Part shown: positions 1 through 7,371 of the stretch, in pieces | How the letters are laid out: the number at the start of each line of letters is the position of its first letter | How positions within the stretch are numbered: position 1 is the stretch's first letter | Assembly (NCBI GenBank): GCA_937892395.1 | Contig: CALAGJ010000043.1 | Coordinates: 1-9,894 of the forward strand | Source of the DNA: an uncultured Parafilimonas sp. | GTDB lineage: Bacteria; Bacteroidota; Bacteroidia; Chitinophagales; Chitinophagaceae | Direction: 5' to 3' | DNA length: 9,894 nucleotides | Program-made: the position numbers and the translations under genes | Notes under the pieces: generated by a model | What the model saw: only the letters and a program-made list of their open reading frames with translations | Databases searched by the model: none | What the model was told of the DNA's origin: nothing

Positions 1-1
1 T

Positions 2-568
2 TTGAGAAATGTGGAATTAGATGTTGATCTACCCGCTTGGAAAAAAGAAGTTATAAATACACATGGCTATGGCAATAATTCAAAATTGGTCCTTGGCTTT
101 AAAGAAAGATATTGGAACAACAATGGTTTAAGCGGTGATTACTTAACGGATACTAAACTGCAAGGTGGATGGGATAGTTCACTACTACAACCTGGAAAAG
201 TGGGTAGTTTAACCATTTACAAAGGTGGAAATGAAGCAGTTATTTTGGGGGATGGATCTTTGCAGGATCAGGTTGATATTCATCTACCACTTTTAAATGA
301 TGCTTTGCCTGGCGCCACTGAAAATTATAATAATAAAGCAGTGAGAATGGTATGGCCAACTTATGAGTATACCAAGGCATCTTATACATGCTACCTCAAA
401 GGCCAATACACCACAATCTGCGGTAAGCAAATCTTACCTGTTGATAATTTATACTTTGCCGGAGAGCATTGTAGTATTGACTTTTGGGGATATATGCAAG
501 GAGGTGCAGAAACAGGGAAAGCAGCTGCCCTACAAATAGCAAAAAAAGTAAAACTTACATCATCATAA
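2..568 (+). CDS. Flavin monoamine oxidase family protein, C-terminal fragment (5' end outside window)
   Basis: This is the C-terminal 188 codons of a FAD-dependent amine oxidase; the frame is open to the left edge, so the first TTG is not taken as a start and the N-terminal Rossmann FAD-binding part lies outside. The clearest signal is the C-terminal FAD-contacting segment: YFAGEHCS, then a spacer, then GYMQGGAETGKAAA, in the last 40 residues. This matches the GEH-(T/C)-S...G-(Y/F)-M-x-G-A-x-x-S/T-G pattern of the monoamine oxidase/L-amino-acid oxidase family. These enzymes oxidise amines or amino acids to imines, releasing ammonia and H2O2 after hydrolysis and reoxidation. The substrate cannot be told from this fragment. 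Its stop is 10 bases before the next gene, so the two are probably co-transcribed. The family call is secure, the substrate is unknown. Confidence 0.85.
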   Translation: MRNVELDVDLPAWKKEVINTHGYGNNSKLVLGFKERYWNNNGLSGDYLTDTKLQGGWDSSLLQPGKVGSLTIYKGGNEAVILGDGSLQDQVDIHLPLLNDALPGATENYNNKAVRMVWPTYEYTKASYTCYLKGQYTTICGKQILPVDNLYFAGEHCSIDFWGYMQGGAETGKAAALQIAKKVKLTSS

Positions 569-578
569 AATTAATAAT

Positions 579-1445
579 ATGCATCGTTCAAGACGTCATT
601 TTTTGCAAACATCTGCATTGTTATCAATGGGTGGATTAATCAGTAGCAGCAAACTATTTGCATCTAAAGAAAGAAAAAAAGAAATAGCTTTTGGCATACA
701 ACTTTGGAGCGTAAGAGACGATATGGGAAAAGATGCTGCAAGCGTATTAAAACAGTTGTCAGGATATGGCTACAAGCAAATTGAAAGTTGCGATTTAGGT
801 AAAACCATTTTCTGGGGTATGAAACCCTTAGAATTTAAAAAGCATCTGGATGATTTGGGCTTATCTATGCCTTCTGCACATTGCGATATTTCTAAAAATT
901 TTGAACAAACAGCTGCAGATGCAGCATCTGTAGGCGCAAAGTATTTGATATGCCCCTGGCTTGGGCCACAGAAATCCATAGATGATTATAAAAAAGCCGC
1001 AGATAATTTTAATGCAAAGGGGGAAATATGCAAAAAGAATGGACTACGTTTTGCCTATCATAATCATGACTATTCTTTTAAAATAACAGATGGGGAATTG
1101 CCACAAAATGTAATGATGAAATTTTCAGACCCCACATTGGTGGATTTTGAAATGGATATGTATTGGGTAGTTACTGCAGGTCAAGATCCTATACAGTGGA
1201 TACAGAATAATAAGAATCGTTTTAAACTCTGTCATATAAAAGATCGTTCGAAAAATGTGGACGCTGCAAATAAAGATGCTTCCTGCAACTTAGGTACCGG
1301 TGCCATCGATTTTAAGACGATACTTCCAATTGCAAAAAAATGCGGAATGGAATATTTTCATGTGGAGCAAGAAAAATGGGAAGATAGTACTCCTATGAAA
1401 AGTGCAGAAGCAAATGCGGTGTATATGAAAGGGGTGAAAGTGTAA
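579..1445 (+). CDS. Tat-exported sugar phosphate isomerase/epimerase-like TIM-barrel protein
   Basis: A 288-residue protein of the xylose isomerase-like TIM-barrel superfamily (AP_endonuc_2 fold). The N-terminus has a twin-arginine motif (SRRHFLQ, residues 4-10), a hydrophobic stretch (about 11-27) and a likely cleavage site near residue 29, so a folded protein with bound metal is probably exported through Tat. The barrel starts with FGIQLWSVRDD (38-48). Likely divalent-metal and catalytic residues, by family pattern, are E69, H101, the HNH at 161-163, E191, H219 with D222, and E263. The LGTGAIDF segment (238-245) is also typical. Such proteins isomerise or epimerise sugars, or act in inositol or keto-sugar catabolism; the substrate is not predictable here. 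The ATG at 579 is chosen because it directly precedes the Tat motif. It follows the amine oxidase gene by 10 bases, suggesting one operon, with terminator hairpins downstream. Confidence 0.82.
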   Translation: MHRSRRHFLQTSALLSMGGLISSSKLFASKERKKEIAFGIQLWSVRDDMGKDAASVLKQLSGYGYKQIESCDLGKTIFWGMKPLEFKKHLDDLGLSMPSAHCDISKNFEQTAADAASVGAKYLICPWLGPQKSIDDYKKAADNFNAKGEICKKNGLRFAYHNHDYSFKITDGELPQNVMMKFSDPTLVDFEMDMYWVVTAGQDPIQWIQNNKNRFKLCHIKDRSKNVDAANKDASCNLGTGAIDFKTILPIAKKCGMEYFHVEQEKWEDSTPMKSAEANAVYMKGVKV

Positions 1446-1472
1446 ATAATTTGAATTTATTGACGAATTGAT

Positions 1473-1497
1473 TACCAAAAGATAGTTTTGGTATTTT
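1473..1497 (+). terminator. Hairpin terminator downstream of the TIM-barrel gene (first of two)
   Basis: An 8-bp perfect inverted repeat, TACCAAAA (1473-1480) and TTTTGGTA (1486-1493), with a 5-base loop GATAG, is followed directly by TTTT. It begins 27 bases after the stop of the TIM-barrel gene on the same strand. The stem has only two G:C pairs, so on its own it is a weak intrinsic terminator. Confidence 0.5.
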
Positions 1498-1523
1498 ATA
1501 AATTATTCTATAATACCATCAAG

Positions 1524-1560
1524 AAGCATTTGTGTACAAAAATACAAATGCTTTTTATTT
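1524..1560 (+). terminator. Second tandem hairpin terminator, just upstream of pgi
   Basis: A 10-bp perfect inverted repeat, AAGCATTTGT (1524-1533) and ACAAATGCTT (1544-1553), encloses a 10-base loop and runs into a T-rich tail (TTTTTATTT, 1552-1560). It is the stronger of the two hairpins after the amine oxidase/TIM-barrel operon. It ends about 20 bases before the pgi ATG and covers the alternative GTG at 1532, which argues against that GTG as the pgi start. Attenuation of pgi is possible, but termination of the upstream operon is the simpler reading. Confidence 0.62.
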
Positions 1561-1579
1561 GCTGAAATTTAATATATTA

Positions 1580-3235
1580 ATGTTACCAAAAATAAACCCA
1601 TCCTACACACAAGCTTGGATGTTGCTTAAGAAGCATCAGAAAGAAGAAATGATGCGTATGCAAATGCGTACCCTTTTTGATAATGATACTGATAGATTCT
1701 CTAAATATTCTCTTTCCTTAAATGATATCATTTTTGATTATTCAAAAAATATTATTACAGATAAAACACTCCAACTTCTTTTTCAATTAGCTGAGGAATG
1801 TGAGCTACAAAAAGCCATAACATCAATATTTGCCGGAGAAAAAATTAATGAAACTGAAGGAAGGGCAGTACAGCATACTGCACTAAGAAATAAGGGGCAT
1901 GAAGCCGTACTCATTGATGGTAAAAATGTAATGCCGGATATAAAGAAAGTACAGCATCAAATGAAAGGTTTTTGTGAGGCAGTGCATAGTGGCCAATGGA
2001 AGGGTTATACAGGCAAGCCAATTCGATATATTGTAAACATTGGTATTGGTGGTAGTGATTTAGGTCCAGTGATGGTAACTGAAGCTTTGAAGCCATATTG
2101 GAAAGAAAATATTCAAACATTTTTTGTCAGTAATGTGGATGGTACACATATAGCTGAAACACTCAAAAAAATTACGCCAGATGAAACATTGTTCCTAATT
2201 GCTTCTAAAACATTTACAACACAGGAAACGATGACTAATGCCTTCACTGCAAGGCAATGGTTTTTAAATCATGCAAAAGATGAACATCATATTGCTGCTC
2301 ATTTTGCTGCATTGAGTACGAATGAAAAAGAGGTGGTTAAGTTTGGTATTCATCCTCAAAATATGTTTGAATTTTGGGATTGGGTAGGAGGAAGATATTC
2401 TTTATGGAGTGCTATTGGGCTTTCTATTGCACTTACCATTGGTTATGAAAATTTTGAATCATTGTTAGATGGTGCTTATCAGGCTGACATTCATTTTCAG
2501 CAGGAGAAGATGGAAAAAAATATTCCTGTTATTATGGCACTACTTGGCATTTGGTACACAAATTTTTTCAAAGCCCAAAGTGAAGCCATTCTTCCCTATG
2601 ACCAATATCTACATCGCTTTGCCGCATATTTTCAACAGGGAAATATGGAAAGTAATGGTAAATGTGTAGATCGTACTGGCAACGAAGTACAATACACAAC
2701 TGGCCCTGTAATATGGGGTGAACCGGGTACCAATGGTCAGCACGCATTTTATCAATTAATACATCAAGGTACACATATTATACCCTGCGATTTTATAGCT
2801 CCAGCCATTAGTCATAATGAAATTGGTGATCATCATATAAAACTCCTTAGTAATTTCTTTGCCCAAACCGAAGCTTTGATGAGAGGAAAAAATAAGCAGG
2901 AGGCAAAAGATGAGTTGATAAATGCGGGAAAATCAAAAGAAGAAATAAAAACGCTTCTTCCTTTCAAAGTATTTAATGGCAATAAACCAACAAACTCATT
3001 CCTATTAAAACAGATTACTCCATCTACACTTGGTAGCCTGATTGCATTATACGAACACAAAATATTTGTACAAGGTATTATTTGGAATATTTTCAGCTTT
3101 GATCAATGGGGTGTAGAGCTTGGTAAACAGCTTGCCAATTCCATTCTGCCAGAATTAGAATCAAAAGAAATGGTGAATGCACACGATAGCAGTACAAATG
3201 GTTTAATCAATGCTTATAAGGCAATGAGGAAGTGA
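1580..3235 (+). CDS. pgi: Glucose-6-phosphate isomerase
   Basis: Cytoplasmic two-SIS-domain isomerase interconverting glucose 6-phosphate and fructose 6-phosphate in glycolysis and gluconeogenesis. The 551-residue length from the ATG at 1580 fits the long bacterial/eukaryotic PGI type (E. coli about 549), and the N-terminus (INPSYTQAW) aligns with that family. Both classical PGI signatures are present: DWVGGRYSLWSAIG around R272, and the segment from about residue 499 ending SFDQWGVELGK. Catalytic residues are R272, E357 (in NMESNGK), H388 (in NGQHAF) and K516; phosphate-binding segments are GIGGSD (155-160) and SKTFTT (209-214). An in-frame GTG at 1532 would add 16 residues, but it lies inside the preceding terminator hairpin and the extension has no family support. 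The gene stands alone between the hairpins and the convergent corA. No frameshift or missing active-site residue was seen. Confidence 0.97.
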   Translation: MLPKINPSYTQAWMLLKKHQKEEMMRMQMRTLFDNDTDRFSKYSLSLNDIIFDYSKNIITDKTLQLLFQLAEECELQKAITSIFAGEKINETEGRAVQHTALRNKGHEAVLIDGKNVMPDIKKVQHQMKGFCEAVHSGQWKGYTGKPIRYIVNIGIGGSDLGPVMVTEALKPYWKENIQTFFVSNVDGTHIAETLKKITPDETLFLIASKTFTTQETMTNAFTARQWFLNHAKDEHHIAAHFAALSTNEKEVVKFGIHPQNMFEFWDWVGGRYSLWSAIGLSIALTIGYENFESLLDGAYQADIHFQQEKMEKNIPVIMALLGIWYTNFFKAQSEAILPYDQYLHRFAAYFQQGNMESNGKCVDRTGNEVQYTTGPVIWGEPGTNGQHAFYQLIHQGTHIIPCDFIAPAISHNEIGDHHIKLLSNFFAQTEALMRGKNKQEAKDELINAGKSKEEIKTLLPFKVFNGNKPTNSFLLKQITPSTLGSLIALYEHKIFVQGIIWNIFSFDQWGVELGKQLANSILPELESKEMVNAHDSSTNGLINAYKAMRK

Positions 3236-3307
3236 GCTGCTTTACTGTTTGTAGTTAATAAACTTTATTATAAATTTTATCTGCTGGCTATTACAATCTG
3301 CTACACT

Positions 3308-3330
3308 TATTGCATAATGTAATTTTTTTT
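3308..3330 (+). terminator. Possible weak terminator after pgi
   Basis: In the 179-base gap between the convergent pgi and corA genes, a short imperfect hairpin (ATTGC, loop ATAAT, GTAAT, with one G-T wobble) runs directly into eight T residues, reading with pgi. The stem is only 5 bp, so the call rests mainly on the T tract and the position. Nothing else recognisable was seen in 3236-3414. Confidence 0.3.
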
Positions 3331-3414
3331 GCAAATACTATGATACTAGCAGCTTTATGGTAAAATAAGGGAGTAGAAAGTTTGTATAAGGTTACCAGAC
3401 GGATATTAGAGAAA

Positions 3415-4392
3415 CTACAACCACCCACTTCTTCTAAAAAAAATATACAAAACAATGCATAAGCCAAAAGTAAAAATGAGTACCGTCGGATAGGCATAAT
3501 GCCAACTTAATTCTGGCATCTCCTTAAAATTCATACCATAAATGCCCGCCACCATTGTAGGCACACCAATGATGGCAGCCCATCCTGCAAATTTTTTGGA
3601 CACCTCACTTTGTGCTATTGATGTTAAACTAAAATTGGCTTCTAAAGCGGCAGTTACCAATTCCCTTGCATTGTCCATCATTTCATTAATGCGCTGTGTA
3701 TGATCCATTACATCTCTAAAATATGGACGTATATCTTCGGGTACTAATACATAGTCGAAGCGCATGAGTTTATTACAGATATCAGGCAATGGTGCTATGG
3801 ATTGCTTGATGCGAATAAGTGATCTTTTCAGATTATAAATTTGTTCTGTAGTTTCCCTGCTGGGCTTTTCATCAAATATTTTTTCTTCTACTTTTATGAG
3901 CTCTTCTTCTAATATTTCAATAACAGGAAAATATTGATCAACAATAGAATCCATAATAGCATAAGCTGCAAAACCCGGGCCTTTACTCAATAAATCGGGA
4001 GTAGCTTCGCATCTTTTTCTTACTTCAGTATATGGAATAGAAGAGCCATGACGAATGGTGAGAATAAAATTTACACCAATAAAAAAATGGGTTTCACCCT
4101 GCTCTGTCACTTGAGTGGTATGATTAATTTGTGCGGTACGCAACACCATAAAAATAGTGTTACCATACAATTCTATTTTTGGTCGCTGGTGTGCATGTGC
4201 TGCATCTTCAATAGCAAGTTCATGCAGGTTGAATTCTTCTTGTACCACCCGTAGCATTTCTTCAGAAGGGGCATACATTCCTATCCACACAAATACATCC
4301 GGCTCCTGTAAAATTTTCTTGGCACTGCTCAAGTTTAGGTCAGCCAATTTTTTACCCTGTCTGTATGCTACACAGTTTACTATGGAACTCAT
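3415..4392 (-). CDS. corA: CorA-family magnesium/divalent cation transporter
   Basis: A 325-residue inner-membrane channel of the CorA metal ion transporter (MIT) family, which takes up Mg2+ (in some members Co2+ or Ni2+) as a homopentamer. The large cytoplasmic N-terminal domain includes the family segment EFNLHELAIEDAAHAHQRPKI (given here only as a landmark, about residues 53-73). Two C-terminal membrane helices follow: the first ends in the selectivity motif YGMNF (GMN at 286-288), followed by the periplasmic loop KEMPEL; the second runs roughly 302-319. The protein ends with basic residues (FRRSGWL), as usual for the family. Length and architecture are normal. It lies on the same strand as the receptor/thioredoxin operon, 118 bases after it, with its own candidate -7 element at 4412-4419, so it is probably a separate unit. 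Ion specificity cannot be fixed from sequence alone. Confidence 0.95.
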   Translation of the reverse strand: MSSIVNCVAYRQGKKLADLNLSSAKKILQEPDVFVWIGMYAPSEEMLRVVQEEFNLHELAIEDAAHAHQRPKIELYGNTIFMVLRTAQINHTTQVTEQGETHFFIGVNFILTIRHGSSIPYTEVRKRCEATPDLLSKGPGFAAYAIMDSIVDQYFPVIEILEEELIKVEEKIFDEKPSRETTEQIYNLKRSLIRIKQSIAPLPDICNKLMRFDYVLVPEDIRPYFRDVMDHTQRINEMMDNARELVTAALEANFSLTSIAQSEVSKKFAGWAAIIGVPTMVAGIYGMNFKEMPELSWHYAYPTVLIFTFGLCIVLYIFFRRSGWL

Positions 4393-4411
4393 GTAATGAA
4401 ATATTTCTTTC

Positions 4412-4419
4412 CAAATGTA
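4412..4419 (-). promoter_or_regulatory. Candidate Bacteroidota -7 promoter element for corA
   Basis: Read on the minus strand this is TACATTTG, a full match to the Bacteroidota -7 consensus TAnnTTTG, 19 bases before the corA ATG. No TTTG -33 element is seen at the expected distance, so the call is tentative. The 118-base gap 4393-4510 holds no gene and no convincing terminator for the thioredoxin gene. Confidence 0.4.
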
Positions 4420-4510
4420 GCTATATGGTCAATATGTTTTTAGATAAATTAATCAAGATGAATGATTGGTATCTTGCAATATAGTAATAATTTTAGACAA
4501 CCATTTATGA

Positions 4511-4999
4511 TTATTCTGTGAGTAATGTTTGTTCTAATATGCTCAATAAATCATCTGCAAGAATAAAAGATGCATGTTGAAATATTATTTCATAATGCCT
4601 ATTTAAAATACAAATCGTAGGAAAACTAAGTTTGTCATTTATTGTGCCCAAGGCAGTTGCTAACTCATGTGTACCTGTATTGTATCCGCTTGGCATATAA
4701 TGGAAACGATGATGATTGAAAACGATATCATTTTTAAATTCTGCATCCAAAGCAGTGTAGAGAAAATGCTCATTTAGTACTTCAATTACTTGCTCATTCT
4801 GTAGTGTTGTATGCATCATTGACTGGCAATATTTACACCAATCCGTGTGGATGAATACTACAATAAATTTTGGATTCGTTTTTTCTATACTATCTATCTC
4901 TTCAAAAGAATAATTATTTAATTGTGCAAACACGGGCAATGGTAAAAATGCAGCTAACCCCAATAGGCTTTTGTAGATCTTGCCAGTCCATTTTTTCAT
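4511..4999 (-). CDS. Exported thioredoxin-like protein, partner gene of the TonB receptor
   Basis: A 162-residue thioredoxin-fold protein of the Thioredoxin_7-like group. Residues 1-25 form a Sec signal peptide (basic KKWTGK start, hydrophobic core, VFA before Q26), so the mature protein is periplasmic; there is no lipobox cysteine. The active site is DWCKYC with C55 and C58, followed by SMM as in one-domain thioredoxins that act on partner cysteines, and the cis-proline is P127 in SFPT. Its ATG overlaps the stop of the upstream TonB receptor by one base (TAATG), which points to translational coupling. It probably reduces or isomerises disulfides outside the cytoplasm; the receptor plug CxxC is a candidate partner by inference only. 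A general periplasmic thiol role, or metal handling by the cysteines, is also possible. The insertion at about residues 88-115, rich in His and Tyr, is longer than in a minimal thioredoxin. Confidence 0.85.
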   Translation of the reverse strand: MKKWTGKIYKSLLGLAAFLPLPVFAQLNNYSFEEIDSIEKTNPKFIVVFIHTDWCKYCQSMMHTTLQNEQVIEVLNEHFLYTALDAEFKNDIVFNHHRFHYMPSGYNTGTHELATALGTINDKLSFPTICILNRHYEIIFQHASFILADDLLSILEQTLLTE

Positions 5000-7305
5000 T
5001 AATTAAAACTATATCTAAATCCTAAAAACCCTCTTATGCCTTGATTGGGGCCATATACATACGATGGATCAAAACTAAGTGCATAAGGATTATTGGCTGT
5101 TGCTATAACTTGTCCATCTGAATCAAATTGTACATCTTTATCAAATGGATCATTTGTTCTAGCTATGATGAAAGGATTGCCTTTGTTGGGTGTCCAGTTT
5201 AACAGATTTTTTATGCCGCCATATAATTCAATTTTATTTGAAAACCTTTTTGTGCATTGTATATTCTGTATGCTCCACCAAGGTGAATATTCCCTACGGG
5301 GATCTGTATTATTTAATAAAGGTAAGCGCATGGGGCTGTAAACATTTCCTGTATAATCTATAGATAAGCCAGTTGTTTTAAAAGTATAACCCAATGACCA
5401 TACACCAGTAAACTTCTCAGTAAATAATTGTCTTGTTTTAACCTTATTTTCTGTATAAGATACATCCATCAAAGTAGCTCCTGCTAAGAGTTTCAAACCT
5501 TTTATAAATGCAATATCTACATTGACAGATATACCTTTAGAAACTGCATAACCTTTTAAATTATCATAAATAATTTTATTTGGATCTGATTCATAATCTG
5601 CAATAATTCTATTTGAAAAATAGGTGTAAAAAGCTGCCCAATCAAGACCAATATAAGTAGCATTTTTGGTATATATTTTTTTTGTAAAATTGATATTTCC
5701 ATTCCATGATGTTTCTGGGTTGAGGTCTTCAAGAAATACAACCTGTCTTGAACCGGTAAGTGCTGCATGGTCTTCTGTAAATACATTGGCTACACGATAT
5801 CCATTTCCCACACTTATTCTAAGTACATTTCTTTTATTATGAGAACTCCATTTATAATTTATACGGGGTGTAAGGATATTACCATGTATTGAATTATAGT
5901 CATAGCGCATACCTACTAGTAATTTGTTTTGATCATTAAGACTAATTTCATCTTGTATGAATATTCCTGGTAGCTTAGTTATTGATGGCTCGTTACCGCC
6001 ATTTTGATTACTAGAAAATGTTGCAGGTGTATTATCATCATACCAAGTATATCTAAATGATGCACCAACTAAAAGGTCATTATTTTTTAGAGTCTTATCC
6101 CAAACTAATTGACCAAAGGCAATATTTTGTAGTGCAAAATATGGAGTGTTTCCATAATAACTATTTTGATCATGACTGTTGTAGCTAAACTGTAAAAGCA
6201 TTTTTTCTTTTATGGGTAATTGATAAGTGCCAAATAACTCCCACCTACTGGTATAAATACTTTCTCCATAAATACTATCCCCACCCCTGTATTTTTTTGA
6301 CCAGTTCATTTCACCACCCCATCTATCTTCATATACATATCGTTCTGCAATTGAAAAAATACGGTTTTGCTTTCTTTGAAAATTCCATTTATTAAATATT
6401 GATATTCTGTTCTGAAGTGTCAGATCTGTGAAGTTGTCATGGTTATTATCAATCTTGTTTTGAAAATTATAGTAACTTATACCAAGTAAGGATTCTGCTT
6501 TTTTTCCTGTAGAGAATTTTGTGGAAATGTCTGCACTTATCTCACCCCAACTTGTTGAGAAAATGTCGGTCGAAAATAATGGTGCATTAGTTGTTTTTTT
6601 AGTGATAACATTGATAAGGCCACCTACTGCTTCGCTACCATAAAGCGTAGATGCAGGCCCTTTGACTACTTCTACTCTTTCTATTAATGACTGAGGAATA
6701 CCTGATAAACCATACACAGTTGATAGCCCACTCACTATGGGCATTCCATCTATCAATATCATCGTATATGGGCCTTCCAAACCATTGATATGAATGTCTC
6801 CGGTGTTACAAACATTGCAATTTATTTGTGGCCTAACACCATTTATATTTTGCATGGCATCAAATATGGATGGGGTAGGGTTTGACTTAAAAAAGCGGGC
6901 GGAATATACTTCTACAGGCACAGGACTCTCTGACTTTGACACAGGCTTCATAGTACCAGAAATGACTACATCTTGAAGTGCATTTATGTGTGATGAAAGC
7001 TCTATTTGTAGTAGTTTATTTTCATTTTCTTTTATGGATACTATTTGTTCAAATTTTTCAAAGCCAATTGCATTTATCACTATTCTAAAACTGCCAGCCG
7101 GTAAATCTTTTATCAGAAATAAACCCATTGAATCGGTAATGGTATTGTAAGCATCATTTACCATAGACACTGTTGCATTAGCTATTGGTTGAGCGCCTGT
7201 TTTTACTACCCCTTTCAGCGTAGCTGCCTGACAAAATACATTACTATGCATCAATGCCATTAATACAAAAAGGGTAATATGAATTGATAGGAATTTGCTG
7301 CGCAT
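4999..7305 (-). CDS. TonB-dependent outer-membrane receptor, probably for metal/metallophore uptake
   Basis: A 768-residue outer-membrane receptor powered by TonB-ExbB-ExbD. In order: a Sec signal peptide (about 1-25), a carboxypeptidase-regulatory-like beta-sandwich domain (about 29-105, with GVVKTGAQPIANATV at its start) typical of Bacteroidota, a TonB-box-like LQDVVISGTM (110-119), a plug (about 125-235) with INGLEGPYTMILIDGMPIV and VEVVKGPASTLYGSEAVGG, then a 22-strand-type barrel to the C-terminal GFRYSFN. The plug carries an NCNVC motif (C163, C166). Similarity is to the ferrienterochelin/colicin-type receptor group (COG4771). There is no SusD partner, which argues against a glycan-uptake pair. 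The neighbouring DtxR-family repressor and the DtxR-like box in its promoter make iron, manganese or a chelate the most likely cargo; heme or cobalamin are alternatives. The next gene, a thioredoxin, is translationally coupled. Confidence 0.93.
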   Translation of the reverse strand: MRSKFLSIHITLFVLMALMHSNVFCQAATLKGVVKTGAQPIANATVSMVNDAYNTITDSMGLFLIKDLPAGSFRIVINAIGFEKFEQIVSIKENENKLLQIELSSHINALQDVVISGTMKPVSKSESPVPVEVYSARFFKSNPTPSIFDAMQNINGVRPQINCNVCNTGDIHINGLEGPYTMILIDGMPIVSGLSTVYGLSGIPQSLIERVEVVKGPASTLYGSEAVGGLINVITKKTTNAPLFSTDIFSTSWGEISADISTKFSTGKKAESLLGISYYNFQNKIDNNHDNFTDLTLQNRISIFNKWNFQRKQNRIFSIAERYVYEDRWGGEMNWSKKYRGGDSIYGESIYTSRWELFGTYQLPIKEKMLLQFSYNSHDQNSYYGNTPYFALQNIAFGQLVWDKTLKNNDLLVGASFRYTWYDDNTPATFSSNQNGGNEPSITKLPGIFIQDEISLNDQNKLLVGMRYDYNSIHGNILTPRINYKWSSHNKRNVLRISVGNGYRVANVFTEDHAALTGSRQVVFLEDLNPETSWNGNINFTKKIYTKNATYIGLDWAAFYTYFSNRIIADYESDPNKIIYDNLKGYAVSKGISVNVDIAFIKGLKLLAGATLMDVSYTENKVKTRQLFTEKFTGVWSLGYTFKTTGLSIDYTGNVYSPMRLPLLNNTDPRREYSPWWSIQNIQCTKRFSNKIELYGGIKNLLNWTPNKGNPFIIARTNDPFDKDVQFDSDGQVIATANNPYALSFDPSYVYGPNQGIRGFLGFRYSFN

Positions 7306-7324
7306 TATTTATTTGTTTATGGGG

Positions 7325-7355
7325 CAAAAGTATAATGTTAGATGAATCTAACAAA
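7325..7355 (-). promoter_or_regulatory. Bacteroidota-type promoter of the TonB receptor-thioredoxin operon
   Basis: On the minus strand a -33 element TTTG (7352-7355) is followed by a 19-base spacer and a -7 element TACTTTTG (7325-7332), matching the Bacteroidota consensus TTTG...TAnnTTTG at its usual spacing. Transcription would start near 7316-7320, giving a short A/T-rich leader before the ATG at 7303-7305. The spacer is largely occupied by the inverted repeat 7336-7353. Confidence 0.72.
7336..7353. promoter_or_regulatory. Predicted DtxR-family operator (perfect 8-2-8 palindrome)
   Basis: TGTTAGAT (7336-7343), spacer GA, ATCTAACA (7346-7353): a perfect inverted repeat in the divergent intergenic region. 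The outer TTAG...CTAA resembles the ends of the known DtxR/IdeR consensus half sites (TTAGG...CCTAA). It fills the -33/-7 spacer of the receptor promoter, so a bound repressor would block RNA polymerase. The metal-bound product of the adjacent regulator gene is the obvious candidate ligand; this is inferred from position and sequence, not shown. Confidence 0.7.
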
Positions 7356-7371
7356 AAAATATTTTAAAATA

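Noticed and set aside
1532..1579. GTG-started N-terminal extension of pgi
   Set aside because: It lies within a terminator hairpin and its T-rich tail, and the added residues have no counterpart in the PGI family, whose normal N-terminus begins at the ATG at 1580.
3331..3414. Terminator for corA in the convergent gap
   Set aside because: On the minus strand only direct repeats (ATACT) and scattered short complementarities were found, with no stem followed by a T run.
4440..4454. TTAGAT half site upstream of corA as a second DtxR box
   Set aside because: Only one arm matches the 7336-7353 palindrome; the opposite arm (ATTAAT versus ATCTAA) has three mismatches in an AT-rich gap, so it is not called as an operator.
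4450..4485. Short inverted repeat CAAGAT...ATCTTG (minus strand) as terminator of the thioredoxin gene
   Set aside because: The stem is 6 bp with an 11-base loop, and it is followed by ATTAATTTAT rather than a clean T tract; too weak to annotate.
5556..5786. Open frames inside the receptor gene and the other short antisense frames across the window
   Set aside because: They overlap well-supported conserved genes, have no recognisable domains, and read as shadows of the coding strand.
4999..7305. SusC-type glycan transporter call for the TonB receptor
   Set aside because: At 768 residues it is shorter than a typical SusC, there is no adjacent SusD lipoprotein, and the plug resembles the siderophore/heme-type group.
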